Below, piece after piece: positions 8,057 through 18,216 of a stretch of DNA of 64,000 nt. This DNA comes from an uncultured Monoglobus sp. GTDB taxonomy: Bacteria; Bacillota; Clostridia; Monoglobales; Monoglobaceae. The position numbers and the translations under genes were made by a program. The stretch spans positions 1-64,000 of the forward strand of contig CANRGH010000006.1 of NCBI GenBank assembly GCA_947630135.1, read 5' to 3'. Within the stretch, counting starts at the first letter, position 1. Each line of letters starts with the position of its first letter. A model generated the notes under the pieces. That model ran no database searches. It was not told the origin of the DNA and saw only the letters and a program-made list of their open reading frames with translations.

Positions 8057-8500
8057 TTAAAAACTCTCCGGGACAAATGATTGAACGGTATTTTTGTTAA
8101 ATATCATATATTTATATGGATCTATATAGGTAAGAAGCTCGCTCATAGTCGCCGGTCCCAAGCCTTTGACAGACCGCAAAAAATTATCCCATCTTACTTC
8201 AATATCGTCATCACCGTATAACAAATAAGCCAATCTTTTTTTAAGTGTCGAAAAGCCGTTATCGGCAATAAGCTTGTCAACAACATATTTTTTATTACCC
8301 CAAATCAACATAGACCATAGCTTACTTATATAACTTAAAAACTCACTCTCATCCATATTTATGAGTTTTTCTTTTGTATATGACTGATAGAACTCTTTGC
8401 GCTGCTTACGTTCCGCCCAATTTTCTTCAAAATAAGCATAATTATCTTTTATGTTATTGGAAAATTCTTTAATCGCATCATTTAACTTTGTTTTGTTCAT
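8057..8500 (-). pseudogene. Possible truncated N-terminal domain of a McrB-like / restriction-associated ATPase
   Basis: 147 aa; WGNKKYVVDKLI...GLGPATMSELLTYIDPYKYMIFNKNT resembles N-terminal 'head' regions of such proteins; ends abruptly in an inverted repeat; family call from memory only. Confidence 0.4.
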
Positions 8501-8569
8501 CTTAATTCCTCCTATGTCTTTGACAATTAAATTATAACAAAACCAATATAAAAATACAATATATAAAAA

Positions 8570-8881
8570 TTATACTACCGGCAGAAGCTCGATCAGGAAG
8601 ACGACCGCGCTGGCGCAGAGCGCTACGGTTATAAGACTCCTGCGGCAATAGGCTAAAATCAGCGCCGCAACGAAACCCGCCGCCGACGCGCATTTGCTTG
8701 ACGTTGCCGTCAGGATCGCCGGGAACACCATCACGGACAGCGTCACAAACGGCACATAATACAAAAACGAGCGGATAAATTTATTCTTTATTTCTCTGCG
8801 TATGAGAGTCAGCGGCAAAAGGCGGATAAGATATGTGACCGCGGCCATTACCGCTATGTACGCGTAAACGCTTGGCTTCAT
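8570..8881 (-). CDS. azlD: AzlD domain-containing branched-chain amino acid transport protein
   Basis: 103 aa membrane protein with TYLIRLLPLTLIRR; overlaps AzlC-like gene. Confidence 0.88.
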   Translation of the reverse strand: MKPSVYAYIAVMAAVTYLIRLLPLTLIRREIKNKFIRSFLYYVPFVTLSVMVFPAILTATSSKCASAAGFVAALILAYCRRSLITVALCASAVVFLIELLPVV

Positions 8882-9603
8882 GATAACTCCTCCTGTTCCC
8901 CGCCGCCGTCCGCGATCGGAAAGAAAAACGCGGCAGCGCCCGAGATAACGACCGTCAATATAATGATCCGAAATCCCGATGAGATTTCTTTAAGCAGCGG
9001 CGCCGCGGTGAACAGCAGGCTCAGCAGCATCGAGATCATGATTATGCCCGCCACTACCTTGCTGTTCCGCGCGGGCGGGATTATGATCGCGATAAACATT
9101 CCGTAAAGCGCGATGCTCAGCGCGCTGACGATCCGCGCGGGCAGCAGGCTGCCCGAAACGACGCCCAGAAAAGTGCCTCCAACCCAGCCGAGCGCCGAGA
9201 TCGTCACAAGCCCGTAAAAGTAAAACGGGCTTAATCTCCCCTCACGGCTGACCGAAACGCCGAAAATCTCGTCCGTCACGCCGTAGGCCATAAAAAATCT
9301 GTGGAAAAACGGCGTTTTTTCATCTATTTTCTGCGACAGCGAACAGGACATCAGACAATATCTCAGATTTATCACAAATTGAGTCGCCGCCATTTCCGCG
9401 AGCGGCGCGCCCGCCGTGATCAGCGTGAGGCCAGAAAACTGTCCCGCGCTCGTCAGATTGGAAGCGGAAAGCAGCACCGCCTGAAAAACCGACAGTCCGC
9501 AGTTTTTCGCCATGATCCCGAACGTGAACGAAACCGCGAGATAACCGAGAAAAATGGGTATCCCCGCCCCGACGCCCGCCGCAAAATAAGCATGTCGTTT
9601 CAT
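8878..9603 (-). CDS. azlC: AzlC family ABC transporter permease
   Basis: 241 aa; FTFGIMAKNCGLSVFQAVLLSASNLTSAGQF...INLRYCLMSCSLSQK. Confidence 0.9.
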   Translation of the reverse strand: MKRHAYFAAGVGAGIPIFLGYLAVSFTFGIMAKNCGLSVFQAVLLSASNLTSAGQFSGLTLITAGAPLAEMAATQFVINLRYCLMSCSLSQKIDEKTPFFHRFFMAYGVTDEIFGVSVSREGRLSPFYFYGLVTISALGWVGGTFLGVVSGSLLPARIVSALSIALYGMFIAIIIPPARNSKVVAGIIMISMLLSLLFTAAPLLKEISSGFRIIILTVVISGAAAFFFPIADGGGEQEELS

Positions 9604-9653
9604 GCGAAATTCTCCTTTATATACAAAACCGAATTGCTGATTTTAAGCAAAAT

Positions 9654-10853
9654 TTATTCCAATAACCAGTCAATCACATTTATCTGTTTTATACCCTCGT
9701 AATTTGCTCCGCTGCCTATATCATCAAGAGTTAATAATATTTTAGGATAATTATCCTTTATCTCTTGCAGCGGCGCCAGTTCCCGCTTTAAGGTTTTTTC
9801 ATCAAGCACGCTCGCGGAAACTTGATAATATTCCACCTCGTTCATATCAGTTGCGACAAAATCCACTTCTTTTTCCGCTAACTTGCCAATATTAACTCTG
9901 TTTTTTCTTCTTAAAAGCTCAAGGTAAACCACATTTTCAAGAAGATGTCCCAGATCCCTTGCCGATTGGCTTACGATAATATTTCTTATTCCGCTGTCCA
10001 CAAAATAATATTTTCCGAGAGTCTTTAAAAACTGTCTGCCCTTTATATCGTATCTTGTCGCGTTATAAAGAATATAGCTGTCTATCAGCGCTCTTAAATA
10101 CGCTTCAACAGTGTTGGGCGAGATCTTTCTTCCGCTTGATATCAAAGTGTCGCTTATCTTTTTTGTTGAGATAGGGCTTCCTATATTTGACGCAACGGTT
10201 TTTAATATATTTTCGAGTACAGATACGTCATTTATTTTTTCCCTTGCGGCGACATCTTTTAAAAGAATGGTGCTGTAAATACCTTCAATATACTGATTTA
10301 TAACTTTTTCATTATTTTCCAGATATGCAACATAGGGGAATGATCCGTATCTTAAATATCTGTCAAATATTTCTTTTTTATTTTCGCCGCTTTCTTTTGT
10401 CGCCTCATAATATTCCTTAAAAGAAAAAGGCAGCATATCGATCTGAATATATCTTCCCGAAAGCAATGTTGCCAGTTCTCCCGACAGCAAATAAGCATTT
10501 GAGCCCGTAATATAAACATCGCAGTTTTTCTTCACGAAAAGGCTGTCAACCGCTTTTTCAAACTCACTGCATTTTTGAACTTCGTCAATAAAAATATAGT
10601 TATTTTTGTCGGGAACAAGCTTCGAGGTTATATAGTTATATAATGCTTTATAATTAAGCAAATCAGCGTTTTCGAGTTCTTCAAGATTGACCGATATAAT
10701 TTGATCGTCCTCCACACCCGCCTGCTTTAAACAGTCAATATACAACTCAAACAAAGTAGATTTGCCGCATCTTCTGACACCGGTAATAACCTTGATGATC
10801 TGTTTATCTTTTAGCGATATTAAATTATCTAAATATTCTTTTCGCCGGATCAT
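9654..10853 (-). CDS. AAA ATPase with DUF4143 domain
   Basis: Walker A GVRRCGKST, Walker B NYIFIDEVQK; ATG at 10853 with GGGGGTG SD; ORF track extends to 10949. Confidence 0.88.
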   Translation of the reverse strand: MIRRKEYLDNLISLKDKQIIKVITGVRRCGKSTLFELYIDCLKQAGVEDDQIISVNLEELENADLLNYKALYNYITSKLVPDKNNYIFIDEVQKCSEFEKAVDSLFVKKNCDVYITGSNAYLLSGELATLLSGRYIQIDMLPFSFKEYYEATKESGENKKEIFDRYLRYGSFPYVAYLENNEKVINQYIEGIYSTILLKDVAAREKINDVSVLENILKTVASNIGSPISTKKISDTLISSGRKISPNTVEAYLRALIDSYILYNATRYDIKGRQFLKTLGKYYFVDSGIRNIIVSQSARDLGHLLENVVYLELLRRKNRVNIGKLAEKEVDFVATDMNEVEYYQVSASVLDEKTLKRELAPLQEIKDNYPKILLTLDDIGSGANYEGIKQINVIDWLLE

Positions 10854-11108
10854 TTTCACACCCCCATTTCTTTTTTCTACATTAACACGAAAAGTATGAT
10901 TTGTCAACGGTTTTTTCTCAAACGAGAAAAAACTTATAAAAATACACATGTTTTTTATAAATAATTTGTGTTATTGTGAAACCATTTTTATTTTTTTGCT
11001 GTATATAATAGTGTATAATATAAAATGACGTTATTTTTAAATTTCGGAAGGGATGTTTTATGACCGAAGATGAAAAGCTGATGCGTGATATTAAACGAAA
11101 GCGGTACA

Positions 11109-11147
11109 CAAAACCCCGGAGCCTTGCGGCTTCGGGGTTTTGGGATG
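11109..11147 (-). terminator. Terminator downstream of rpsI
   Basis: AAAACCCCGGAGCC TTGC GGCTTCGGGGTTTT hairpin. Confidence 0.75.
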
Positions 11148-11160
11148 TTTTGCGCAAAAT

Positions 11161-11556
11161 TTATCTCTTTGAGAACTGGGGAGCGCGGCGGGCTGCTTTG
11201 AGTCCGTACTTCTTTCTCTCCTTCATTCTCGGGTCGCGGGTGAGGTATCCGGCCGCCTTGAGGACGGGTCTGAACTCCTCGTCAACCTCGAGCAGCGCTC
11301 TTGAAATGCCGTGACGGATAGCTCCGGCCTGACCGGTGAAGCCGCCGCCGCTCACGTTTACCAGAACGTCGAACTTGCCGAGCGTCTTGGTGGCGTCCAT
11401 CGGCTGGCGAACGACAACCTTGAGCGTTTCAAGGCCGAAATAATCGTCGATATCTCTCTTGTTTATTGTGATCTTACCTGTGCCGGGCACCAATCTAACC
11501 CTGGCAACAGAACTCTTTCTTCTGCCTGTTCCGTAATACTGTACTGAATCTGCCAT
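11161..11556 (-). CDS. rpsI: 30S ribosomal protein S9
   Basis: [26 protein letters not shown]...[16 protein letters not shown]. Confidence 0.98.
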   Translation of the reverse strand: MADSVQYYGTGRRKSSVARVRLVPGTGKITINKRDIDDYFGLETLKVVVRQPMDATKTLGKFDVLVNVSGGGFTGQAGAIRHGISRALLEVDEEFRPVLKAAGYLTRDPRMKERKKYGLKAARRAPQFSKR

Positions 11557-11576
11557 AATTATCTAAGTCCCCTTTC

Positions 11577-12011
11577 TTAAAACTCACGAGTCCACTCGAC
11601 CGGAGTCTGAGCGGCGTGCTCGTGGCTGTCGCCTGCGTAAATTCTCAGCTTCTTGAGCGCTTTGCGGCCCAAAGTGTTGTGCGGGATCATGCCGGACACG
11701 GCCAGTTCCATAGCCTTCTCGGGTCTCTTTTCCATGAGCTCCTTATAGGACACCTCTTTTAAGTGACCGATATAGCCCGTGTGTCTGTACCACTTTTTCT
11801 GCTGAAGCTTGTTGCCTGTGAGGACAGCGTCTTTGGCGTTGATTATGATAACATACTCGCCGCAGTCAACGCCCGGCGTATACTCGGGACGGTGCTTGCC
11901 CCTGAGGATCGTGGCGGCCTGAGCCGCGACTCTTCCGAGAGGCTTGCCGGCAGCGTTAATAACGTACCATTTCTTCTCGATCTCATCGGCTTTCGCCATG
12001 AATGTTGACAT
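11577..12011 (-). CDS. rplM: 50S ribosomal protein L13
   Basis: WYVINAAGKPLGRVAAQAATILRGKH...MLPHNTLGRK-type motif. Confidence 0.98.
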   Translation of the reverse strand: MSTFMAKADEIEKKWYVINAAGKPLGRVAAQAATILRGKHRPEYTPGVDCGEYVIIINAKDAVLTGNKLQQKKWYRHTGYIGHLKEVSYKELMEKRPEKAMELAVSGMIPHNTLGRKALKKLRIYAGDSHEHAAQTPVEWTREF

Positions 12012-12086
12012 AGAATTAATTCCTCCTGATATATAATAGTTAATTATCTTACAAAATTTAGCGTCTTTCTCAAAACGTACCTTGCT

Positions 12087-12115
12087 ATTATAATACGGGT
12101 TTTATATTTTGTCAA
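12087..12115 (-). promoter_or_regulatory. Promoter of rplM-rpsI operon
   Basis: Minus strand TTGACA, 17-bp spacer, TATAAT. Confidence 0.75.
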
Positions 12116-12356
12116 GCACTTTTTTCAAAAAATTAATTTAGATGATTATAACCTCTCGTTTTCGGCTGTTTTCTTTAAAATACTCGCGTATACTCACTCG
12201 TCATTTACAATTTTGTGCAACTTGACGAATGCCTGTTCCCGCGCCGCTCGGATAAGATAAAATTATCAAATTGTTTACAAATACCGCTTGAACGGAGGGG
12301 CGGGGTGTATTATAATAATATATTATAGAATTATCCCGAAAAGGGGAGGTAATTTT

Positions 12357-13304
12357 TTGAGCAGCTTACAAGAGAAGGCCCGCGAGGCCCTTAATTCGGT
12401 GAACAGAATAATAATAGGAAAGAACGACAAGACCCGCGAGATACTGCTGGCGTTTTTGGCCGACGGGCACATAATGCTCGAGGACATTCCCGGCGTGGGC
12501 AAGACCACGCTGGCGCTCGCGTTTTCAAAGGTGCTGGGGCTTGACTGCAACCGTATCCAGTTCACGCCCGACGTTATGCCGTCGGACCTGACCGGATTTT
12601 CGATATACAACAAGGAGCAGGAAAAATTCGTCTATATGCCGGGCAGCGTGTTCTGCAACCTGCTGCTGGCGGACGAGATAAACCGCACCTCGCCCAAGAC
12701 CCAGTCGGCTCTGCTTGAGGTCATGGAGGAGCGGCGCGTCACCGCCGAGGGCGTGACCCGCGAGGTCCCGAAGCCGTTTCTGGTTATCGCGACCCAAAAT
12801 CCTTTCGGCAGCGCGGGAACGCAGTATCTGCCCGACTCGCAGATCGACCGTTTTATGATCTCGATGACGATAGGCTATCCCGACTTTGAGAGCGAGCTTA
12901 AAATGGCAAAGGAAATTGACGGAGCGGACAAGCTCGAGCCGCTTGAGCAGCAACTCAGCCGCGAGGAGCTTATTGAGATACAAAAAGAGATACACAAGGT
13001 TTATATCAGTGATGAAATGTATGAATACATACTTAATATGGTCACGGCCACCCGCGACAATCAAAATCTGAGCCGCGCGGCGGGCCCCAGAGCCACGATA
13101 GCCATGGTTAAAATGTGCAGGGCGGCCGCGTGGTTTGAGGGCCGCGGATTTGTGACTCCGGCCGACGCGCTTGAGCAGTTCCCGTTCGCGGTGCGGCACA
13201 GGATATACTTAAGCCCCGCGGCGTCGGCGAACGGGCTTTCAAAGAGCGAGGTTATCGCCGAGATCGCCGCGGCCGTGAAAAAGCCGCCGATGGGAAAACA
13301 ATAA
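12357..13304 (+). CDS. MoxR family AAA ATPase
   Basis: IMLEDIPGVGKTTLALAFS, LLLADEINRTSPKTQSALLEVMEE; TTG start with GGGGAGG SD at 12344. Confidence 0.93.
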   Translation: MSSLQEKAREALNSVNRIIIGKNDKTREILLAFLADGHIMLEDIPGVGKTTLALAFSKVLGLDCNRIQFTPDVMPSDLTGFSIYNKEQEKFVYMPGSVFCNLLLADEINRTSPKTQSALLEVMEERRVTAEGVTREVPKPFLVIATQNPFGSAGTQYLPDSQIDRFMISMTIGYPDFESELKMAKEIDGADKLEPLEQQLSREELIEIQKEIHKVYISDEMYEYILNMVTATRDNQNLSRAAGPRATIAMVKMCRAAAWFEGRGFVTPADALEQFPFAVRHRIYLSPAASANGLSKSEVIAEIAAAVKKPPMGKQ

Positions 13305-13322
13305 CAACGGGAGAACGATAAA

Positions 13323-14369
13323 ATGAAAAAGCTTCTGCTCATTCTTTTGGCCGCGGCTGCGTTTTACGTCGGGGGCGCGTTCCGTTTCGCTCCGCTGATG
13401 ATCACGGCGGGCATGATCGTAATAATAATGCCGATCATGTTCGCGCTCTCACGAGCGCTCGGCAAGCATATCAGCGCGGATTTTAAATCGAGCGAGAGCG
13501 CCGCGGTCAAAAACACCGAGCTGACCCGCGCGCTTGTCTGCGAAAACGGCGGCGGGCTCCCGGTCTCGCGCTTCCGCGCCGAGATAACCGCCGAGTACCG
13601 AGGCGAAAAGCCTACAAAGTTCACGCTGATCGGCAGCGCGGAGCCGAAGGGCAAAACCGAAACCGAGTTTAAAATCACGCCTCCGCGCTGCGGGCTTATT
13701 CGGCTTGAGCTCAAAAAAATAAAGGTGTGCGACTACTTGAATATTTTCGCTGCGCCCAAAAAGGCCTCCGCCGAAGCGCTTATCGCCGTTTATCCCAAGG
13801 AGCGGGAAATGAAAATCTCCTTCGCGCCCGAATACGGCTCGGGCGGGTTTGCCGAACGTATAGGCGCGCGGGGCGGCGAGGACTCGGAGATCCGACAGCT
13901 TCGGGAATACGAGAGAGGCGACTCGGCGCGGCTCATTCACAAAAATCTGAGCGCCCGCATGGGCGAGCCGTGGGTCAAGGAGCTTGAGAAGCAGGCCGAC
14001 TATATCATAAACCTAAATCTCGATTTAAGCAGCGCGGCCGAGGCAGGGCCCGAGGAGCTTGACACGTTTTACGAGGTTTTGTCCGCTCTCTGCGCGGGGC
14101 TTTTGAAGGGCGCCGCGGCGGTGAACGTGAGCTTTTCGGTAAACGGCGCCGAATGCAGCCGCGCGGTTCGCGGCGCGGACGATATGCGCGGGCTTCTGCT
14201 TGAGCTTTATAAAACGGAGCCCGAGGCCTTCGCCGAAACCGACGCGCCCACGGACGGACTGACGCTCAGCGCCGACTCTGTTTTGAGCCGCGGCGGCGAG
14301 CGGATAATGAAATTCACGGCCGAAAACCTCGACGAGGAGCTTGGCCGCTTCTATAACTTAGGGGTGTGA
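13323..14369 (+). CDS. DUF58 domain-containing protein
   Basis: GGEDSEIRQLREYERGDSARLIHKNLSARMGEPWVKELE. Confidence 0.9.
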   Translation: MKKLLLILLAAAAFYVGGAFRFAPLMITAGMIVIIMPIMFALSRALGKHISADFKSSESAAVKNTELTRALVCENGGGLPVSRFRAEITAEYRGEKPTKFTLIGSAEPKGKTETEFKITPPRCGLIRLELKKIKVCDYLNIFAAPKKASAEALIAVYPKEREMKISFAPEYGSGGFAERIGARGGEDSEIRQLREYERGDSARLIHKNLSARMGEPWVKELEKQADYIINLNLDLSSAAEAGPEELDTFYEVLSALCAGLLKGAAAVNVSFSVNGAECSRAVRGADDMRGLLLELYKTEPEAFAETDAPTDGLTLSADSVLSRGGERIMKFTAENLDEELGRFYNLGV

Positions 14370-16645
14370 CGAAAATCAAACGCGACAAAAAACCGACAAA
14401 AACGATCATACGCGGCGGCGGGCGGAAAAGCCCCGGCCTTGGCCCGGGCTTTATGCTCCTGTTTTTGTTGTGCGGAATTTTCGGCATGATCATGTATTTT
14501 GACTCCGTGCCCGGAATTGTTTTCAGCAGGATCCTTGTATATTCCGCGGCGGCGGGCTGCTGCGCCGCGTATGTTTTTCTGTATTACCGCGACCCGGTAT
14601 ATTTTTACACTGTGGCTGTCGCCGCGGTGCTGATCTGCATAATGGCGGCGGCTCGGGAATATGAGTTGATACTCGCGCAGCTCAAATATGCCGCCGATCT
14701 GTTTTCGGCTTCTCAGGCCGCGGACCCGCCGTCGGTGACTTTGCTCGCGCTGACGACAATTCCCATAGTGACGCTTATTCTGTTTATGCTTGAGGCTGTC
14801 GCCAAAAGCCGCTCCGCAATGCTTGTGATCACCGCCGCCATGCTGCTCGCCGCGCCTGTTTTGGGCTCAGGCAGCAGCGCGGCTCTGCTGCTTACTGCGG
14901 CGTCGGCATGCGCCTTCCTCGCGGCCCAGCCCGAAAGGCGCGGTGCGGCGTCCTCAAGCGGAATCAGACAGACCCGCGCGGGCGTTATATGCGTAATTTT
15001 GGCGGCCGCATCGCTCATTTCGGCGCTCGCCGTCATGCCGAACATTGACAGATTGAGCGATCTGACCTATTCGGCCGAGGGCAGGATATTCCGCGAGATC
15101 GCCATGCGGACCGGAAGAACGACCGACTTTGTTCAGGGCGGCAGCATAAGCCGCTTCAACAACTATCAGACCGACCGCGAACAGCTAATCGTGCAGATAA
15201 CTCGCGCTCCCGATGAGGCGATCTATCTCAAGGGCTTTGTGGGCGGAGACTATGACCGCGGCGAGTGGACGGCGGCGGACGACACCGCGATCCTGAATGA
15301 CATTCAGGAAAAATATCAGAACAACTGGGGAGTTCTCGGCATTTCAAACACCTATTCGAGCCTTTATTTCACAATGAACATGAACACGGCAGACGACACT
15401 ATCCCGCCTCCCGGCTCGATGGCGGTGCGCTATATCAGCAGCGAGGGCAAAAACTATTATGTGCCCTATTACAGCCGCGTTGAGACGATCTATGTTTTCG
15501 GCGGATATAGGTTCCAATACTATGAAAAGGGCGACATGAAGATCAACTGGAACAACGTTCCGCCCGTGTTCGAGCGCAAGCGCGACCAGTGCCTCAACCT
15601 TCAGGAGGCGTATATCGAGGAGGCGTCGCGCGTCTATACCCGCGTGCCTCAAAATCAGCTTCCGCGGCTGCGCGAGCTGTGCCAAAACGAAAGCTTTGAG
15701 ACCTTGAGCGAGGTCACGGATTTTATAAAAAACACGCTTGACGAGAGGACCGAATACACTCTGACTCCGGGCTGGTCGCCGCTGAACGGGGATGTGATTG
15801 AGGATTTTCTGTTCGGCAGGGGCCGCGGCTACTGCGTTCACTACGCCTCGGCGGCGGCTCTGATGTACCGCATGTTCGGGTTTCCCGCGCGGTATGTGAC
15901 CGGATATATGATCGAGCCCGAGGATTTCGAGCGGCAGCGCTACGGCACATACAATGCTGTGCTTAAAGACAAGAACTCGCACGCGTGGGTCGAGATATTT
16001 CTCCGCGACTACGGCTGGACGCCCGTGGACCTGACCCCGATAAGCGAGACCCCCGACGAGGTTTATCCCGGATATTCGGAGCCCGAAAAAGACGATAACG
16101 ACGGCGGATACGGGCTTAACATAAGCCTCATTCCCAAGGCCCGCGGCGACGAGGACGGCGGCGAGGAAAACCTTGATGAAGCCGAGAGCGCAAAAGAAAA
16201 AGGCAGCGAGATCAACGACTATACCGTATATAATCGAATGGAGTCGCCGATACGCGTGTTCGCGGGGATGATTTTGGTTGGCGCGCTGATCGCTTTGGCG
16301 GTGCTGCTTGTTCTGAACCTGCTCCGCCGCAGAAAACGCGCGGATTGCCGAACCGAGTTCGCGCGGCTGCTGCGCGCGCTCAGCACGTCGGGAATTATGA
16401 GCGGATATGACGGAACCGAGCCCGACTTTTGCGAAAAGCTGCGCGAAGCGCTGCCGGATATTGACGTTGGCGCAATGCGCGGTGTGCTCGGCACTGTCTC
16501 GGAGGCCGCCTACGGGCCCGCTCCGATTTCCGCGGAAGAGAACATGCGCGCGAGGAAAATCCTCCGCGCCGCCGCGGATAAGGCGCGCAAAGCAATGCCG
16601 CTGCATAAAAAGATATTGTTTGAAATAAAAGAGATATTAATATAA
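14366..16645 (+). CDS. Transglutaminase-like domain-containing membrane protein
   Basis: GTG start overlapping DUF58 stop; GRGYCVHYASAAALMYRMFGFPARYVTGYM...SHAWVEIFLRDYGWTPVDLTP. Confidence 0.92.
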   Translation: MTKIKRDKKPTKTIIRGGGRKSPGLGPGFMLLFLLCGIFGMIMYFDSVPGIVFSRILVYSAAAGCCAAYVFLYYRDPVYFYTVAVAAVLICIMAAAREYELILAQLKYAADLFSASQAADPPSVTLLALTTIPIVTLILFMLEAVAKSRSAMLVITAAMLLAAPVLGSGSSAALLLTAASACAFLAAQPERRGAASSSGIRQTRAGVICVILAAASLISALAVMPNIDRLSDLTYSAEGRIFREIAMRTGRTTDFVQGGSISRFNNYQTDREQLIVQITRAPDEAIYLKGFVGGDYDRGEWTAADDTAILNDIQEKYQNNWGVLGISNTYSSLYFTMNMNTADDTIPPPGSMAVRYISSEGKNYYVPYYSRVETIYVFGGYRFQYYEKGDMKINWNNVPPVFERKRDQCLNLQEAYIEEASRVYTRVPQNQLPRLRELCQNESFETLSEVTDFIKNTLDERTEYTLTPGWSPLNGDVIEDFLFGRGRGYCVHYASAAALMYRMFGFPARYVTGYMIEPEDFERQRYGTYNAVLKDKNSHAWVEIFLRDYGWTPVDLTPISETPDEVYPGYSEPEKDDNDGGYGLNISLIPKARGDEDGGEENLDEAESAKEKGSEINDYTVYNRMESPIRVFAGMILVGALIALAVLLVLNLLRRRKRADCRTEFARLLRALSTSGIMSGYDGTEPDFCEKLREALPDIDVGAMRGVLGTVSEAAYGPAPISAEENMRARKILRAAADKARKAMPLHKKILFEIKEILI

Positions 16646-16672
16646 AACAGACCCGGCTAAACAGCCGGGCCT
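16646..16672. terminator. Bidirectional terminator
   Basis: CAGaCCCGGCT aaac AGCCGGGcCTG. Confidence 0.6.
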
Positions 16673-17292
16673 GTGCATATAAAGCTTTCGCCGCCGTCGC
16701 TGAACGAGACAGCGGCGTTTGTCAGGTCGATAAAATCGGCCTTGGTATTTTCAAACAGGCCCACGGGAATGTGGATCGGGATCTCCACCGCGTCGGTGTA
16801 TACCGGCTCGCCGCAGGTAAGGCCGCGCGCCCTTATCTCACTTTGGACCTTGCCGAGCATGGAGTATTCGCAGCGAATCCTCGTCTCGCGGCACAGCGCC
16901 ATGGTTATCGGCTCCGCCGCCTCGACGCCGAGCTTGGCACTTTTTGAATAGGCGTGGACAAGGCCGCCCGTGCCCAGCAAAATTCCCCCGAAATATCGGG
17001 TGACGACCACGACAAGATTGGTGAGCCCCTCCTTTTTGAGAATGTCGAGCACAGGCATTCCCGCCGTTCCCGACGGCTCGCCGTCGTCGCTGTAGCGCAT
17101 GATGTTGTTGTTTTCTATTATATACGCGTAGACATTGTGGGTCGCGTCCCAGTATTTTTTGCGCAGCTCCTCGATCAGGGCGACCGCCTCGGCCTCGGTC
17201 TCAACCGGTTTTGCCGTGGCGATAAAGCGTGAGCGCTTTTCTACAAACTCCGCTCGCGCCTCTTTCGCGATTGTTTTATAAAACTCTTTCAT
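16657..17292 (-). CDS. YigZ/IMPACT family protein
   Basis: KKYWDATHNVYAYII...YSDDGEPSGTAGMPVLDIL...VVVTRYFGGILLGTGGLVHAY; ATG at 17292. Confidence 0.93.
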   Translation of the reverse strand: MKEFYKTIAKEARAEFVEKRSRFIATAKPVETEAEAVALIEELRKKYWDATHNVYAYIIENNNIMRYSDDGEPSGTAGMPVLDILKKEGLTNLVVVVTRYFGGILLGTGGLVHAYSKSAKLGVEAAEPITMALCRETRIRCEYSMLGKVQSEIRARGLTCGEPVYTDAVEIPIHIPVGLFENTKADFIDLTNAAVSFSDGGESFICTGPAV

Positions 17293-17461
17293 GGCCGTTT
17301 CTCCTTTTGAGCGGCCCCATGGCCGTTTAAACAATAATACCACAACGCCGCCGCATTGTCAAAATTATTAACGAATTGTAAACATTAAAAAATCCCTCCG
17401 GATTTTAATGTTTTTTTAAGGAAAGGGGTTTAGAATAATTTTAACAAAAGGAGGAAAGCAA

Positions 17462-18196
17462 ATGGCGATTGAAATTTTCAACCGATATGAGCATAAATAT
17501 CTGCTGGACAGAGAGACCTATGAAAAGGTGATACCGATAATTGAGCGGCACATGGAGCTTGACGCCTACAACGAGGGCCGCAAGCCCTACACCATTGCCA
17601 ACATATACTATGACACCGGCGACGATTATCTTATCCGTCACTCGCTCGAGAGTCCCGATTATAAAGAAAAGCTGCGGCTGCGCTCTTACGGCGTGCCCGA
17701 CAAAAAATCCACGGTCTTTCTTGAGATCAAGAAAAAATATCGCGGGCTTGTCAACAAGCGCCGCACCATGCTAAAGCTTGACGAGGCATATGACTTTGTA
17801 AAGACCGGAGACGAGCCCGAGCCTCGGGAATATATGAACAAGCAGGTCATGGACGAGATAAACTACTTTCTGCACGTTTATGATTTAAAGCCGAAGGTGT
17901 ATCTGGCGTATGACCGCATTGCATATTTTGAAAAGGACAATCCCGACCTTCGCATCTCGTTTGACAAAAACATCCGCGCGCGGCGGTACGACGTCCATCT
18001 TGAGGACGGCGACTACGGGAAAAATCTGCTCGGCGGCGACATGTATCTTATGGAGATAAAGACCGCGAAGGCAAAGCCGCTCTGGCTGACGCATATGCTC
18101 AGCGAGCTTGACATAAAGCGGGTCAAGTTCTCAAAATACGGCACCGAGTTCAAAAACATGATAAAAAAACGCGCGGCCCGCACCGCGGCGCTGTGA
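17462..18196 (+). CDS. Polyphosphate polymerase (VTC) domain-containing protein
   Basis: NRYEHKYLLDRETYEKV...YYDTGDDYLIRHSLE...KLRLRSYG...VFLEIKKKYRGLVNKRR. Confidence 0.9.
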   Translation: MAIEIFNRYEHKYLLDRETYEKVIPIIERHMELDAYNEGRKPYTIANIYYDTGDDYLIRHSLESPDYKEKLRLRSYGVPDKKSTVFLEIKKKYRGLVNKRRTMLKLDEAYDFVKTGDEPEPREYMNKQVMDEINYFLHVYDLKPKVYLAYDRIAYFEKDNPDLRISFDKNIRARRYDVHLEDGDYGKNLLGGDMYLMEIKTAKAKPLWLTHMLSELDIKRVKFSKYGTEFKNMIKKRAARTAAL

Positions 18197-18216
18197 TAAC
18201 AAAAAGGAGATTTCAA

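Noticed and set aside
15344-16606. 420-aa minus-strand ORF opposite the transglutaminase-like gene
   Set aside because: Shadow ORF of a GC-biased real gene; composition (His/Arg/Ala-rich) is not protein-like and no SD is apparent.
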